This document shows positions 15,501 through 21,276 of a DNA stretch of 23,250 nucleotides, one piece after another; within the stretch, counting starts at the first letter, position 1; every line of letters begins with the position of its first letter. The notes under the pieces are model-generated. The model was not told the DNA's origin. It made no database searches and saw only the letters and a program-made list of their open reading frames with translations. The translations under genes and the position numbers were made by a program. The stretch is from NCBI GenBank assembly GCA_013375455.1, contig JABXJT010000077.1:1-23250 (forward strand). Reading direction: 5' to 3'. Origin of the DNA: Candidatus Helarchaeota archaeon (lineage in GTDB: Archaea; Asgardarchaeota; Lokiarchaeia; Helarchaeales; HEL-GB-A).

Positions 15501-17093
15501 ATCTTATGCGTTGAATGGTATGGTTATGCTATGGTTGTGGCAATGCAATTTGGGGGTGGAAGATTTGTTATCATTGTGGAAGCCAGTTATACCTTGGCAG
15601 ATAACCATTTACTCATCAATAATACGTTTGGCTGGCTTAGTTACATAAAGAATGATCATGCGCCCACTTTAACAGCTGCAACCGTTTTCCCCTCGTACGG
15701 TTTTCAATTTACTGAGTTCAACTTCACGGTTCTTTACACAGATCTAGATAATAAACCACCTGTCTTCATCAACGTGAAAATTAATGATACATCTTACACC
15801 ATGGAAAAACGTGATCAATTCGATATGAACTATACCGATGGGTGCCTTTACCAATTTAAAACTTATTTACAACCAGGAAGATATAATTATTCATTTCACT
15901 GCTCCGATGGAAGATTCTATGCCTCAAGTGACAAGTATATTGGATTGATAGTCAATAAACCAAGCAGTTTTGCACCACAACTCTTGAATCCTCAAGTAAC
16001 TCCTGAAATAGGGGATAATTCAACCTCATTCAATTTTACTGTATGGTACTATGATGCTGACGATAATTTTCCGATTTATCTCAACCTAACAATCAGTACT
16101 ACAACATTTTCAATGATACCAATCAATCCATCAGATGTCAACTTTACAGATGGAGCACAATTTTATTTCCCCATTTCATTAGATTTTGGGTTGTATCAAT
16201 TTCAGATTGAATGTAGCGATGGATTATTCATTAATTCGACAGGGTGGATTGACGGTCCTGAGGTGTCCCCCTTCTATGGGCTGACAGAGACGGAATGGCA
16301 AAATTTCACGCTTTTAAATCCCCTCTATGAGAGCATTTGTCATCCTGGTTGGATTAATTTCACTTGGAGAAGTCTAGAATTACCAGTTGGGATCGTGAAT
16401 TATACTTTACAAATTTCAAATACAGCTGATTTTTCCAACGTCCTCCTTGAATTGAATGATATTGGGGAAACTCCAAGTATCACATCAGTGAAGTTATTAC
16501 TAAAATTTTCATCTGGCCAATATTATTGGCGTGTCTGCCCCTGTTATGGCCCTCTTCATGGAAATTGGTCTAAATATTCTACAATAATCATAATACCAAT
16601 GCCTGGATTTTTCGAAGCGCATGGGGTGTGGTTATTAATCATCGGGGCAAGTATTTCAGCTTTGGTATTTAGAGTTAGAATACGACAAAAAGAAAGAAAG
16701 AAACGTGCAATATCACAGTTATCAATAGAAATAGTTCCAACTCCTACTCAAGAGGAAAAAATAATAGTCCCAACCTTCAAAGAAAGAAAGAAACAGTTAA
16801 TTACCAAACAATTGATCACCAGGTTAAGAAGTCGAAATCGAGAAATTCGTCTTCGATCAGCAAATTTTTTAGGAGATATTGGTGCTAAGCAAGCAGTACC
16901 TGCCATTTTTCAAACATTATTATATGACGAAGAAAAGGATGTACGATCTGCGGCAGCTTCTGCGCTGAGAATGATAGGAAATGGAGAGATTTTACTAATA
17001 TTAAAACAAGTTATGAAAGAGGATACTGATCCTGAAGTGCGAGAACATGCGGCTGAAGCAGTAAATTGGATAGAAAATCAAGATAAAGGTTAA
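9516..17093 (+). CDS. giant membrane-anchored subtilisin-like (S8) protease with module repeats and HEAT tail
   Basis: About 2,525 residues. A signal peptide (basic MRKYRINK, then a hydrophobic core) covers 1-25. A propeptide-like region follows (about 90-165). The S8 domain has Asp196 in AVIDSGID, His238 in ERGHGSH, oxyanion Asn467 in AASNHGG and Ser558 in HGTSMSTPA. A ~130-residue beta-rich insert lies between His and Asn (about 255-388). Then come a PPC-like domain (~660-755), two Ig/FN3-like modules (~757-960), a MAM/jelly-roll-like domain (~969-1127), an FN3-like domain, and two units of two modules plus one DUF4350/ThuA-like Rossmann domain (~1229-1638 and ~1641-2045). Another module pair, an FN3-like domain, one membrane helix (~2370-2388), a basic stop-transfer segment and three HEAT-like repeats (~2433-2520) complete it. 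NxS/T sequons are very frequent outside. The odd-numbered modules carry a DGC...C cysteine pair, suggesting disulfides. The catalytic set is complete, so activity is likely; the target is unknown. The methyltransferase gene follows 22 bp on. Confidence 0.9.
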   Translation: MRKYRINKTLLILLIFLSFCLNFNGSGDRFEDENLIQSPEFGFKAPIFTQSSIKKWKENILKTDQNFNGLVDQLEQKLDSLSKLTCSEMSDDDIPIIMHFPEGDITSITFLFKRLGGTIKAIYRYAINGFSGIISHEGLNQFCNVLLDNDIPFLVEEDSITKASLYYASRNMNLRPYVWNTLGYTGDNYSSIAVIDSGIDASHEFFSPGFADGNSNYKIIGWRDEVNSSPTPNDERGHGSHVAGIAAGNGGTPIDGSGRMVSTYGYEFNYPGRFIGGHTESFTAVGFNVTEPGTIEINCEFNDSTSGSGSVHIWVYLYHNETIVDSHVVSDAVWNHTLSYNATSTTLGDYSLRLSVVYDGFLVGSPRVKFRAEIHSPFDPPLMGCGNPWKGIAPDARLTAIKVFDSNGLAPVSVVIAGVDWAIANKLIYNITVISMSIESDPGQFGLISAVNNAVENGMVTVVAASNHGGIGNNIGSPGDADKVITVAAMSVVDRVTDYSSAGGPSYSGNTIKPDIMAPGGSYYNFSMFSAETNENDTHGEFAGDGFLNDTRPAHGTSMSTPAVAGAANLLIEAMGGHPNWNYTAIEAKRVKSLLLMTATETYPLTREIDSEYSPQLNRGGKDPHEGYGRLNIDAALEACTQELIPASNTSAWLSSSTSNPFDKHALGGYLDLTNGQNCYLSLEVPDGADFDLHLYSNQPTALGDPIMIDSSISAGLGIDETINYNATTSGRYYFVIKAISGEGFANITYKWNLLAPSLTAGLVAPPSGNQSTLLNFSVVYTDPDDLAPFSVTISINGTSYAMEKQNPSDLIYLDGCTYQYLTYLQPGTYNYSFACFDGIYANSTSIYTGMVINETNLFAPLLQNPQVSPQKGDNFTLFNFTVLYFDDDNNFPAYLNLTINTTQYTMMLTNPFDFNAMDGLQYSFITTLDYGYHQYRINCSDGLFSNSTNWMTGLEVNPFLQEIYITLFHEDFENDLSKWENITGLWHLTDSNSSWTDPYHSPNHSMWFGNESTGNYQTAFRELGDMISKPIDLSYVSRAYLQFYQWRECEENIDFSHVYISTDGVVWDLLYKSGAIVPPWEKLILNISKYCRNSSTRLRFHFDTGDQIANHFRGWLVDDVIIYGNSPINLLLPDDNSSLFTGWNNFTWKSLELPIGAVNYTLQISNMSNFSSILHEIENINEMPNNTSIPILINFPSGQYYWHIRPHFGPFYRNWSNLYLFNLTVNNYAPSLIAGSVSPATGNQFTQFNFTLIYVDQDDNPPLFINLLINGTPYPMTKQNSSDTSYTDGCLYQYLTYLSPGIYNYSFECNDGKFFNSTDTFGLNVTELNVNPPVLNNGQAKPNFGYKGLSLFIFTVNYTDADNNPPDYVNITINSTTYSMIQQDPQDTNYMDGCIFMFSTTLDVGTYVHDFNCSDGKYSVSAGPYNGPRVKPAIQWSEIRLDEVKIGTVIAHGEYNPRTMYPTIITELIQRGATITDITIPLNSSLLSNYDLLWFDEGGSSMTENETDAIEQWVQNGGGFFITGDDTGSAMGLLQRFNLSYAGTPGSGSTNITYSHPITSGVNEIYFPSPISALNISSQPNVTLCVELNDYAMVVAMEFGAGGFVIIVDKVVLHTYTSKDNHLLIKNTFGWLSHMKSDYAPNLTAATVFPSADYQFTKFNFTVLYTDLDNKPPIILNVLINNTPYPMEKQNPSDMNYTDGCIYQYVTYLQSGNYNYSFECHDRKFYTLTETYTGLNVTEVNVNSPILNNGQLYPDIGYNGSSMFLFTVNYTDEDNNAPAYVNITINSTISSMIQQDPQDTNYMDGCIFIFSTFLDVGTHIYYFNCSDGGNSSSAGPYTGPVVEFARQWNQVRLDGIRIGTVITHGEENPRTTYPPIIAELIQRGAIITDITTLLNSSLLSNYDIIWFDEYGSNMTESELDAIEQWVQNGGGFLVTGSVMGSAINLVQRFNISFVGLPPGGITDTIFPHPITSGVNEIYYTSPWTSLDISLQPHTILCVEWYGYAMVVAMQFGGGRFVIIVEASYTLADNHLLINNTFGWLSYIKNDHAPTLTAATVFPSYGFQFTEFNFTVLYTDLDNKPPVFINVKINDTSYTMEKRDQFDMNYTDGCLYQFKTYLQPGRYNYSFHCSDGRFYASSDKYIGLIVNKPSSFAPQLLNPQVTPEIGDNSTSFNFTVWYYDADDNFPIYLNLTISTTTFSMIPINPSDVNFTDGAQFYFPISLDFGLYQFQIECSDGLFINSTGWIDGPEVSPFYGLTETEWQNFTLLNPLYESICHPGWINFTWRSLELPVGIVNYTLQISNTADFSNVLLELNDIGETPSITSVKLLLKFSSGQYYWRVCPCYGPLHGNWSKYSTIIIIPMPGFFEAHGVWLLIIGASISALVFRVRIRQKERKKRAISQLSIEIVPTPTQEEKIIVPTFKERKKQLITKQLITRLRSRNREIRLRSANFLGDIGAKQAVPAIFQTLLYDEEKDVRSAAASALRMIGNGEILLILKQVMKEDTDPEVREHAAEAVNWIENQDKG
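11785..12395 (+). repeat. module pair 1 of the giant gene
   Basis: The first of four pairs of ~100-residue Ig/FN3-like modules. Each module opens with a proline-rich strand, then FTVxYTDxD-type and SYxM segments, then (odd modules) a DGC-YQY-TYLQPG-YNYSF-C-DG signature. Pairs lie at 11785-12395, 13200-13820, 14437-15048 and 15655-16270. The alternating odd/even pattern shows that duplication copied whole pairs. Confidence 0.65.
13200..14430 (+). repeat. repeat unit 1: module pair plus Rossmann-like domain
   Basis: This unit comprises two Ig/FN3-like modules followed by a ~200-residue domain beginning near 13823 (QWSEIRLDEVKIGTV) and ending near 14415 (NTFGWLSH). The latter shows the ThuA/DUF4350 pattern: a first strand, HGEYNP, a helix with ELIQRGA, LLWFDEGG, EAIEQWV-like helix and GGGFFITG turn. 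No nucleophile cysteine is seen, so glutamine-amidotransferase chemistry is unlikely. It repeats as unit 2 at 14437-15650. Confidence 0.7.
14437..15650 (+). repeat. repeat unit 2: module pair plus Rossmann-like domain
   Basis: Second copy of the 1.2-kb unit, in direct tandem with unit 1. The ThuA/DUF4350-like domain starts near 15050 and keeps HGEENPRTTYP, IIWFDEYG and GGGFLVTG. Parts of the two units are nearly identical at DNA level (for instance around 13600-13700 and 14850-14950), so recent exchange or duplication is likely and unequal crossing-over could change unit number. Confidence 0.7.
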
Positions 17094-17115
17094 TCAAGAC
17101 AAGGGTTAAAATTAG

Positions 17116-17820
17116 ATGAGATTACAACTTGTTGATATAAAGTCATTACCAAAAACAAGCGTGATTGATGGAACTCCCTTATATACTAATCCTATTGGAT
17201 TGATAAGAAAATTTTTCCTTAAACGGATTGAACTATGTATAAGTCTCCTGGAAGTTGAAGAAGGAAATATATTAGATGTAGGTTGTGGGTCTGGTATTTT
17301 ATTACCAACCCTTTCAAAAATTAAGGGAATGATTGTAGGAATAGATATTCATAAATACCTTCAAAGGGTGAATAAATATCTAAAAAAGAATAAATTTCAA
17401 AATATTTGCTTGGTTCAGGCAGATTCTCATTTTTTACCATTTCGAAAATCAGTCTTTAATGCTATAATAATGATATCACTCCTTGATCATTTACATAAAC
17501 CCAGATTAGCCATAAATGAGCTATACCAAATGACTAATTCGAAAGGAATTATTATTTTCGGTTTTCATACAAATAATTTGTTTTATAATATTACGATATT
17601 TGTATGGACCATTCTGTATGTTGCGTTTTATATTATAATTTTCAGAAAGTTTAAAGAAGTTTTAACCAACCTTTTTAAACCTAATAATTGGCGACATTTA
17701 TATTCTGATTCGATTCTAATTCAATGGATATTAGAGAAACTACATGTAGAAAAACAGATTCACTTACGAGCGGTTCGTCCTGTGTATGTAGCTATTAGAA
17801 GTATAAAAAAAAAGACTTAA
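17116..17820 (+). CDS. class I SAM-dependent methyltransferase with hydrophobic C-terminal segment
   Basis: The 234-residue protein has motif I NILDVGCGSG at 51-60, the strand-2 acid D77 in GIDIHK, and QADSHFLPF at 101-108 as the motif II/III region. A strongly hydrophobic segment of ~25 residues follows around 150-175 (NITIFVWTILYVAFYIIIF), long enough to lie in or on the membrane. The first methyltransferase in the window (1676) has the same plan, so both may act on membrane-bound substrates. It starts 22 bp after the giant protease gene, implying co-transcription. AAGGG near 17099 is a rather distant ribosome site. It converges on the minus-strand radical SAM gene, with a hairpin in the 59-bp gap. 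Confidence 0.85.
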   Translation: MRLQLVDIKSLPKTSVIDGTPLYTNPIGLIRKFFLKRIELCISLLEVEEGNILDVGCGSGILLPTLSKIKGMIVGIDIHKYLQRVNKYLKKNKFQNICLVQADSHFLPFRKSVFNAIIMISLLDHLHKPRLAINELYQMTNSKGIIIFGFHTNNLFYNITIFVWTILYVAFYIIIFRKFKEVLTNLFKPNNWRHLYSDSILIQWILEKLHVEKQIHLRAVRPVYVAIRSIKKKT

Positions 17821-17823
17821 ATG

Positions 17824-17845
17824 TTGATTCAAAATTTGGAATCAA
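17824..17845. terminator. hairpin between convergent genes
   Basis: TTGATTC (17824-17830) pairs perfectly with GAATCAA (17839-17845) around an 8-base loop. A second 13-base palindrome, ATTTGA-G-TCAAAT, follows at 17852-17864. They fill the short space between the ends of the methyltransferase and the minus-strand radical SAM gene and could end both transcripts. No long T run follows. Confidence 0.35.
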
Positions 17846-17879
17846 GAAATGATTTGAGTCAAATTAGATTTAAGAGCGT

Positions 17880-19352
17880 TTATAAAGTAATTCCATTCCG
17901 GATTTTCCAATCCTCATTTTGATAATTTCTAATCGTATGGTAAGAAGCATAAATAGTCAAAATATGGTGTTTAGGTTTAATTTTAGTGAAAAAAACTATT
18001 AAATCTTTAAGAAATTTTAATTGACGCATTCTTAATCCAAGCCAAAAAAATTTCCAAACATACTTCAATAACGTTTTTCTCGTAAAATTTTCTAAGAATC
18101 TTTGACTCAAATGCGGTTGTTTTACAAGAGATTTACTCCAAAAATCGGGATTATCTTTCCATTGGTCTTCAAGTACAAATCCTCGGATTTTTTTAATTGT
18201 ATTCAAAATTTCCGTTTTCGGTAAGGGTTGGAAAATCGCAAAGAACATAATTTCAGGTTGTAACTCATCGACGAGTCTAACAGAACTTTTCATCGTTTCT
18301 ATTGTTTCACAAGGTCCTCCCAACATGATGTTGAATCGCATCATAATATCATTTTTTTTAAGGATATGCGTCGATTTCTTAATTTGTTCATTTGTTATTT
18401 TTTTATTATAAATTACATTTCGGATATAATCAGAACCTGTTTCAACTCCTAATCGCACTTGGTAGCACCCAGCTTTTTTTGCCTTTTCAGCCCAATCATC
18501 GGTTATTAAATCAGCTCTCATATTAACAGTCCAAATAATCTCTTTATGTAACCCCTCCTCTTTATACAATTGACAAAATCGATTAAAAATTCTTTTATCT
18601 AAGATAAAATTTTCATCCCAAAAGTAGATGTGACGAAATCCTTTTCGCCAATATCGTTCCTTTAACTGTTTTATTTCTTCAATAATGTTCTCAGCGCTTC
18701 GGAATCTGAGATATTTCCCAGGTAGGATTTGTCGTAAAGCATGATTTGAACAATAGGTGCAATTATAGGGACATCCCCTAGATCCAAGCATATCAATCAC
18801 ATTATTGTGTGGTGGAACTTTTAAATATAAATCCATATTCCAAAAACGCCAATTTGGAAAAGGTATGCTATCTAAATCTTCAATCAGTGGACGTATTTTA
18901 TTTTTAATTATCTGTCCATTTTCCTTATACCAAATTCCTTCAACTCCCTTTAAAGAAATGCCTTTCTCTATATTATTTAAATATTCAGGAAAAGTAATTT
19001 CGCCTTCCCCAATACAAACTGCATCAATTTCATCATATTTTAAGGTTTCTATCGGCATTAAAGTAGGATGTATGCCCCCGAATATTATCGATATATCTGG
19101 ATGGTCCTTTTTTACTTCTTGTGCAATGCGCAAGCCATCGTAAAAATTAAAGGTAAAACATGAAACTCCAATAATATCTGGTTTGAATATACGCATTTGA
19201 GTTTGCAGAAATTTTTTCCACCATTTTTTATGAAATGTGAAATCCATTATAGATACTCTATGATATTGAGCGAGTGCCGTGGCGAGATATGTCAATCCCA
19301 AAGTTGGAGAAAATTCTCCGCGTAAATTTGGAAATATTAGAGCTATTTTCAT
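17880..19352 (-). CDS. B12-binding domain radical SAM protein (intact copy)
   Basis: The 490-residue protein is the full-length relative of the truncated gene at 7025. The B12-binding domain covers about 1-155 with FGGIHPT intact (91-97). The linker is DLDSIPFPNWRFW (159-171). The radical SAM motif is CPYNCTYC (C194, C198, C201). GVETGS and IMLGGPCET lie further on, then a basic, hydrophobic C-terminal region. It lacks the FYFRP tail motif of the other paralogues, so it forms a separate subgroup. The longer TTG start at 19364 is rejected. ATG at 19352 is preceded by GAGG at the right distance and aligns with the start of the 7025 copy. Its position beside the methyltransferase and giant protease genes is mirrored in the inverted fragment mosaic. 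Confidence 0.92.
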   Translation of the reverse strand: MKIALIFPNLRGEFSPTLGLTYLATALAQYHRVSIMDFTFHKKWWKKFLQTQMRIFKPDIIGVSCFTFNFYDGLRIAQEVKKDHPDISIIFGGIHPTLMPIETLKYDEIDAVCIGEGEITFPEYLNNIEKGISLKGVEGIWYKENGQIIKNKIRPLIEDLDSIPFPNWRFWNMDLYLKVPPHNNVIDMLGSRGCPYNCTYCSNHALRQILPGKYLRFRSAENIIEEIKQLKERYWRKGFRHIYFWDENFILDKRIFNRFCQLYKEEGLHKEIIWTVNMRADLITDDWAEKAKKAGCYQVRLGVETGSDYIRNVIYNKKITNEQIKKSTHILKKNDIMMRFNIMLGGPCETIETMKSSVRLVDELQPEIMFFAIFQPLPKTEILNTIKKIRGFVLEDQWKDNPDFWSKSLVKQPHLSQRFLENFTRKTLLKYVWKFFWLGLRMRQLKFLKDLIVFFTKIKPKHHILTIYASYHTIRNYQNEDWKIRNGITL

Positions 19353-19358
19353 GCCATA

Positions 19359-19362
19359 CCTC
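19359..19362 (-). promoter_or_regulatory. Shine-Dalgarno deciding the start at 19352
   Basis: GAGG on the minus strand lies six bases before the ATG at 19352-19350. This supports the shorter start over the in-frame TTG at 19364, which the site itself overlaps. Confidence 0.6.
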
Positions 19363-19364
19363 AA

Positions 19365-19733
19365 AGATCTATTCCATTTTAATTACAAATATGATTAAAA
19401 ACATCTTTTAATTAATAAGTTTGCAAAAATATTAAATAATTTTTTGATTTTTAAAGTTTTTATTTGTATAAATTTTACTATAGCAATTTTACTATTTTAA
19501 TTTACGTTTCGTGCTAGTTTTTGTTATCTAACCGGTTTATTTTGTTTTTCTCGGATCCTTTTAAGAATTTCAAGCTTTAAAAAAAGGGTTTTCCTTCTTA
19601 GTCCTTATCTTTCCATTTAATCGCTCCTTTTTTTCTAAAAGAGTCCAAGCAGTCCGAGTTACTGTAATTATTCAACTAAATATAACATAAAAATTTATTA
19701 AATTTTTTAATTATTACTTATTTTGTGAATTGA
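19365..19733. promoter_or_regulatory. 369-bp divergent intergenic region
   Basis: No gene is seen. It is very A+T-rich apart from a slightly mixed stretch near 19540-19660 and must contain promoters for the minus-strand gene ending at 17880 and the plus-strand gene at 19734. The best plus-strand TATA candidate is AAATATAA at 19678-19685, about 49 bases before the ATG. Confidence 0.35.
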
Positions 19734-21164
19734 ATGAAAATAGATCAGATTACTTTAATAGTTCCTCCTTTTGAACGAGAAATTGGAGTTGTGCCGATCT
19801 GTTCTAGTATTGTCGGCACGCGAATATTCCCATCTCTTGGTCTAGGATATATTGCAGCAGTCTTAGAAAATGTAGGGCATAAAATTAGATATATTGATAT
19901 GTACGCTGAGGATTTAAAAATAAAAGATTTATTATCCCGATTAAGAAAATCCCCCCCTTCAATTGTTGGGATTACCAGCGATGTTGTTACCTATTACACT
20001 GCTAGAAAAATAGCTTTTGCTATTAAACGAAAATTTCCAGATTCAATTCTCATTACTGGTGGCCCACATACAACTCTTTATCCTAAAGAATTATTAATAA
20101 ATAGTTCATTTGATTTTTGTGTTAGAGGGGAAGGGGAACATACGATTATTGAATTAATTGACGCATTAATGAAAAATCAGCCCTTGAAAGATATTAAGGG
20201 GCTTTCATATAAAGAAAATGGAAATATTTTTGTAAATGAGAATCGTCCCTTAATAAAAGATTTAGATAAAATTCCTTTCCCAGCGAGACATTTAATGCCA
20301 ATGGATAAATATTGTTCACCAATTGCAAAAAAAGGTAAATTTACCACAATTATGGGGAGTAGAGGGTGTCCCTTTCGCTGCAGTTATTGCTTAGAACAGG
20401 GCCCTTTGCGGTTACGAAGCCCAAAGAACATCGTAGATGAAATTGAATTTGTGATGCAGAACTATGACATTTCTGAGTTCTATTTCCATGATTCAACATT
20501 CACAGCAAACGTGAAACATGCTGTAAGGTTCTGTCAAGAGATAATAAAAAGGAAATTAAATATCATATGGGAATGCAAGACCCGTGTAGATTGTGTTTCC
20601 AGAAATCTTCTGGGATTAATGAAATATGCAGGTTGTGAAAGGATTCATTATGGAATTGAAACGGGAAATCCACGAATAATGAAAGTTTTAAATAAGAAAT
20701 TAACCCTTAAACAAGCATTAAATGCTATCAATTGGACAAAAGAAGCTAACATTGAAGTTTTAACTTACTTCATGATTGGATCTCCCCATGAAAATCTAAA
20801 CACTATAGCAGATACTCTTCGGTTTGCCAAGAAACTAGATCCTGATTTCGCTCTTTTCAGCGTCACCTCGGCAGGGCCTGGGATGGCAATTTACGAGGCT
20901 GCTCTTAAAGAAGGCGTGTTTAAAAAAGATTACTGGATGGACTTTATTTTAGGTAATATTCCAGATTTACCGAGACTTTCATTTGAAACAGATGAATACA
21001 CGCGAGAAGACCTCGTAAAAATCGCAAAAAAGATGTATTTTCAGTTTTATTTTAGACCACGACTTATTTTAAAACGTCTTCGGAAAATAAAATCTAAACA
21101 AGAATTGTATAACCATGTGTATGGCCTACTCAATCTTATTAAATCATTCTTTGAAAGTTCTTAG
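19734..21164 (+). CDS. B12-binding domain radical SAM protein
   Basis: The 476-residue protein has a B12-binding domain over about 1-165 with the textbook TGGPHTTLYPKEL turn (108-120). The DLDKIPFPARHLMP linker is at 176-189. CPFRCSYC supplies C212, C216 and C219. GIETGN and FMIGSPHEN lie in the barrel, and FYFRPR in the C-terminal tail. The PPFEREIG-like opening and GLGYIAAVLENVGH segment are classical for this superfamily. It is in tandem with a paralogue 112 bp downstream, clearly related along the whole length (including the ITLIVPP start). Reaction and substrate are unknown; class B C-methylation is the most common outcome in the family. Ribosome site is weak (GTGAATTGA before the ATG). 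Confidence 0.92.
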   Translation: MKIDQITLIVPPFEREIGVVPICSSIVGTRIFPSLGLGYIAAVLENVGHKIRYIDMYAEDLKIKDLLSRLRKSPPSIVGITSDVVTYYTARKIAFAIKRKFPDSILITGGPHTTLYPKELLINSSFDFCVRGEGEHTIIELIDALMKNQPLKDIKGLSYKENGNIFVNENRPLIKDLDKIPFPARHLMPMDKYCSPIAKKGKFTTIMGSRGCPFRCSYCLEQGPLRLRSPKNIVDEIEFVMQNYDISEFYFHDSTFTANVKHAVRFCQEIIKRKLNIIWECKTRVDCVSRNLLGLMKYAGCERIHYGIETGNPRIMKVLNKKLTLKQALNAINWTKEANIEVLTYFMIGSPHENLNTIADTLRFAKKLDPDFALFSVTSAGPGMAIYEAALKEGVFKKDYWMDFILGNIPDLPRLSFETDEYTREDLVKIAKKMYFQFYFRPRLILKRLRKIKSKQELYNHVYGLLNLIKSFFESS

Positions 21165-21276
21165 AGTTGAAATAAGTTTATTTAGATTATACTCTCTTAG
21201 TTCTATTAACAAAAACTTTTGAGAGAAATTTTGATGTTATGATAACGTAATGGATGAGAATTAGTAAAATTAGAAG

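Noticed and set aside
13823..15650. Active glutamine amidotransferase domains
   Set aside because: No catalytic cysteine at the nucleophile turn (GGGFxITG) and the domains are extracellular.
19353..19364. Longer TTG start of the minus-strand radical SAM gene
   Set aside because: The GAGG site lies inside that extension and serves the ATG at 19352; the truncated paralogue also begins at that ATG.
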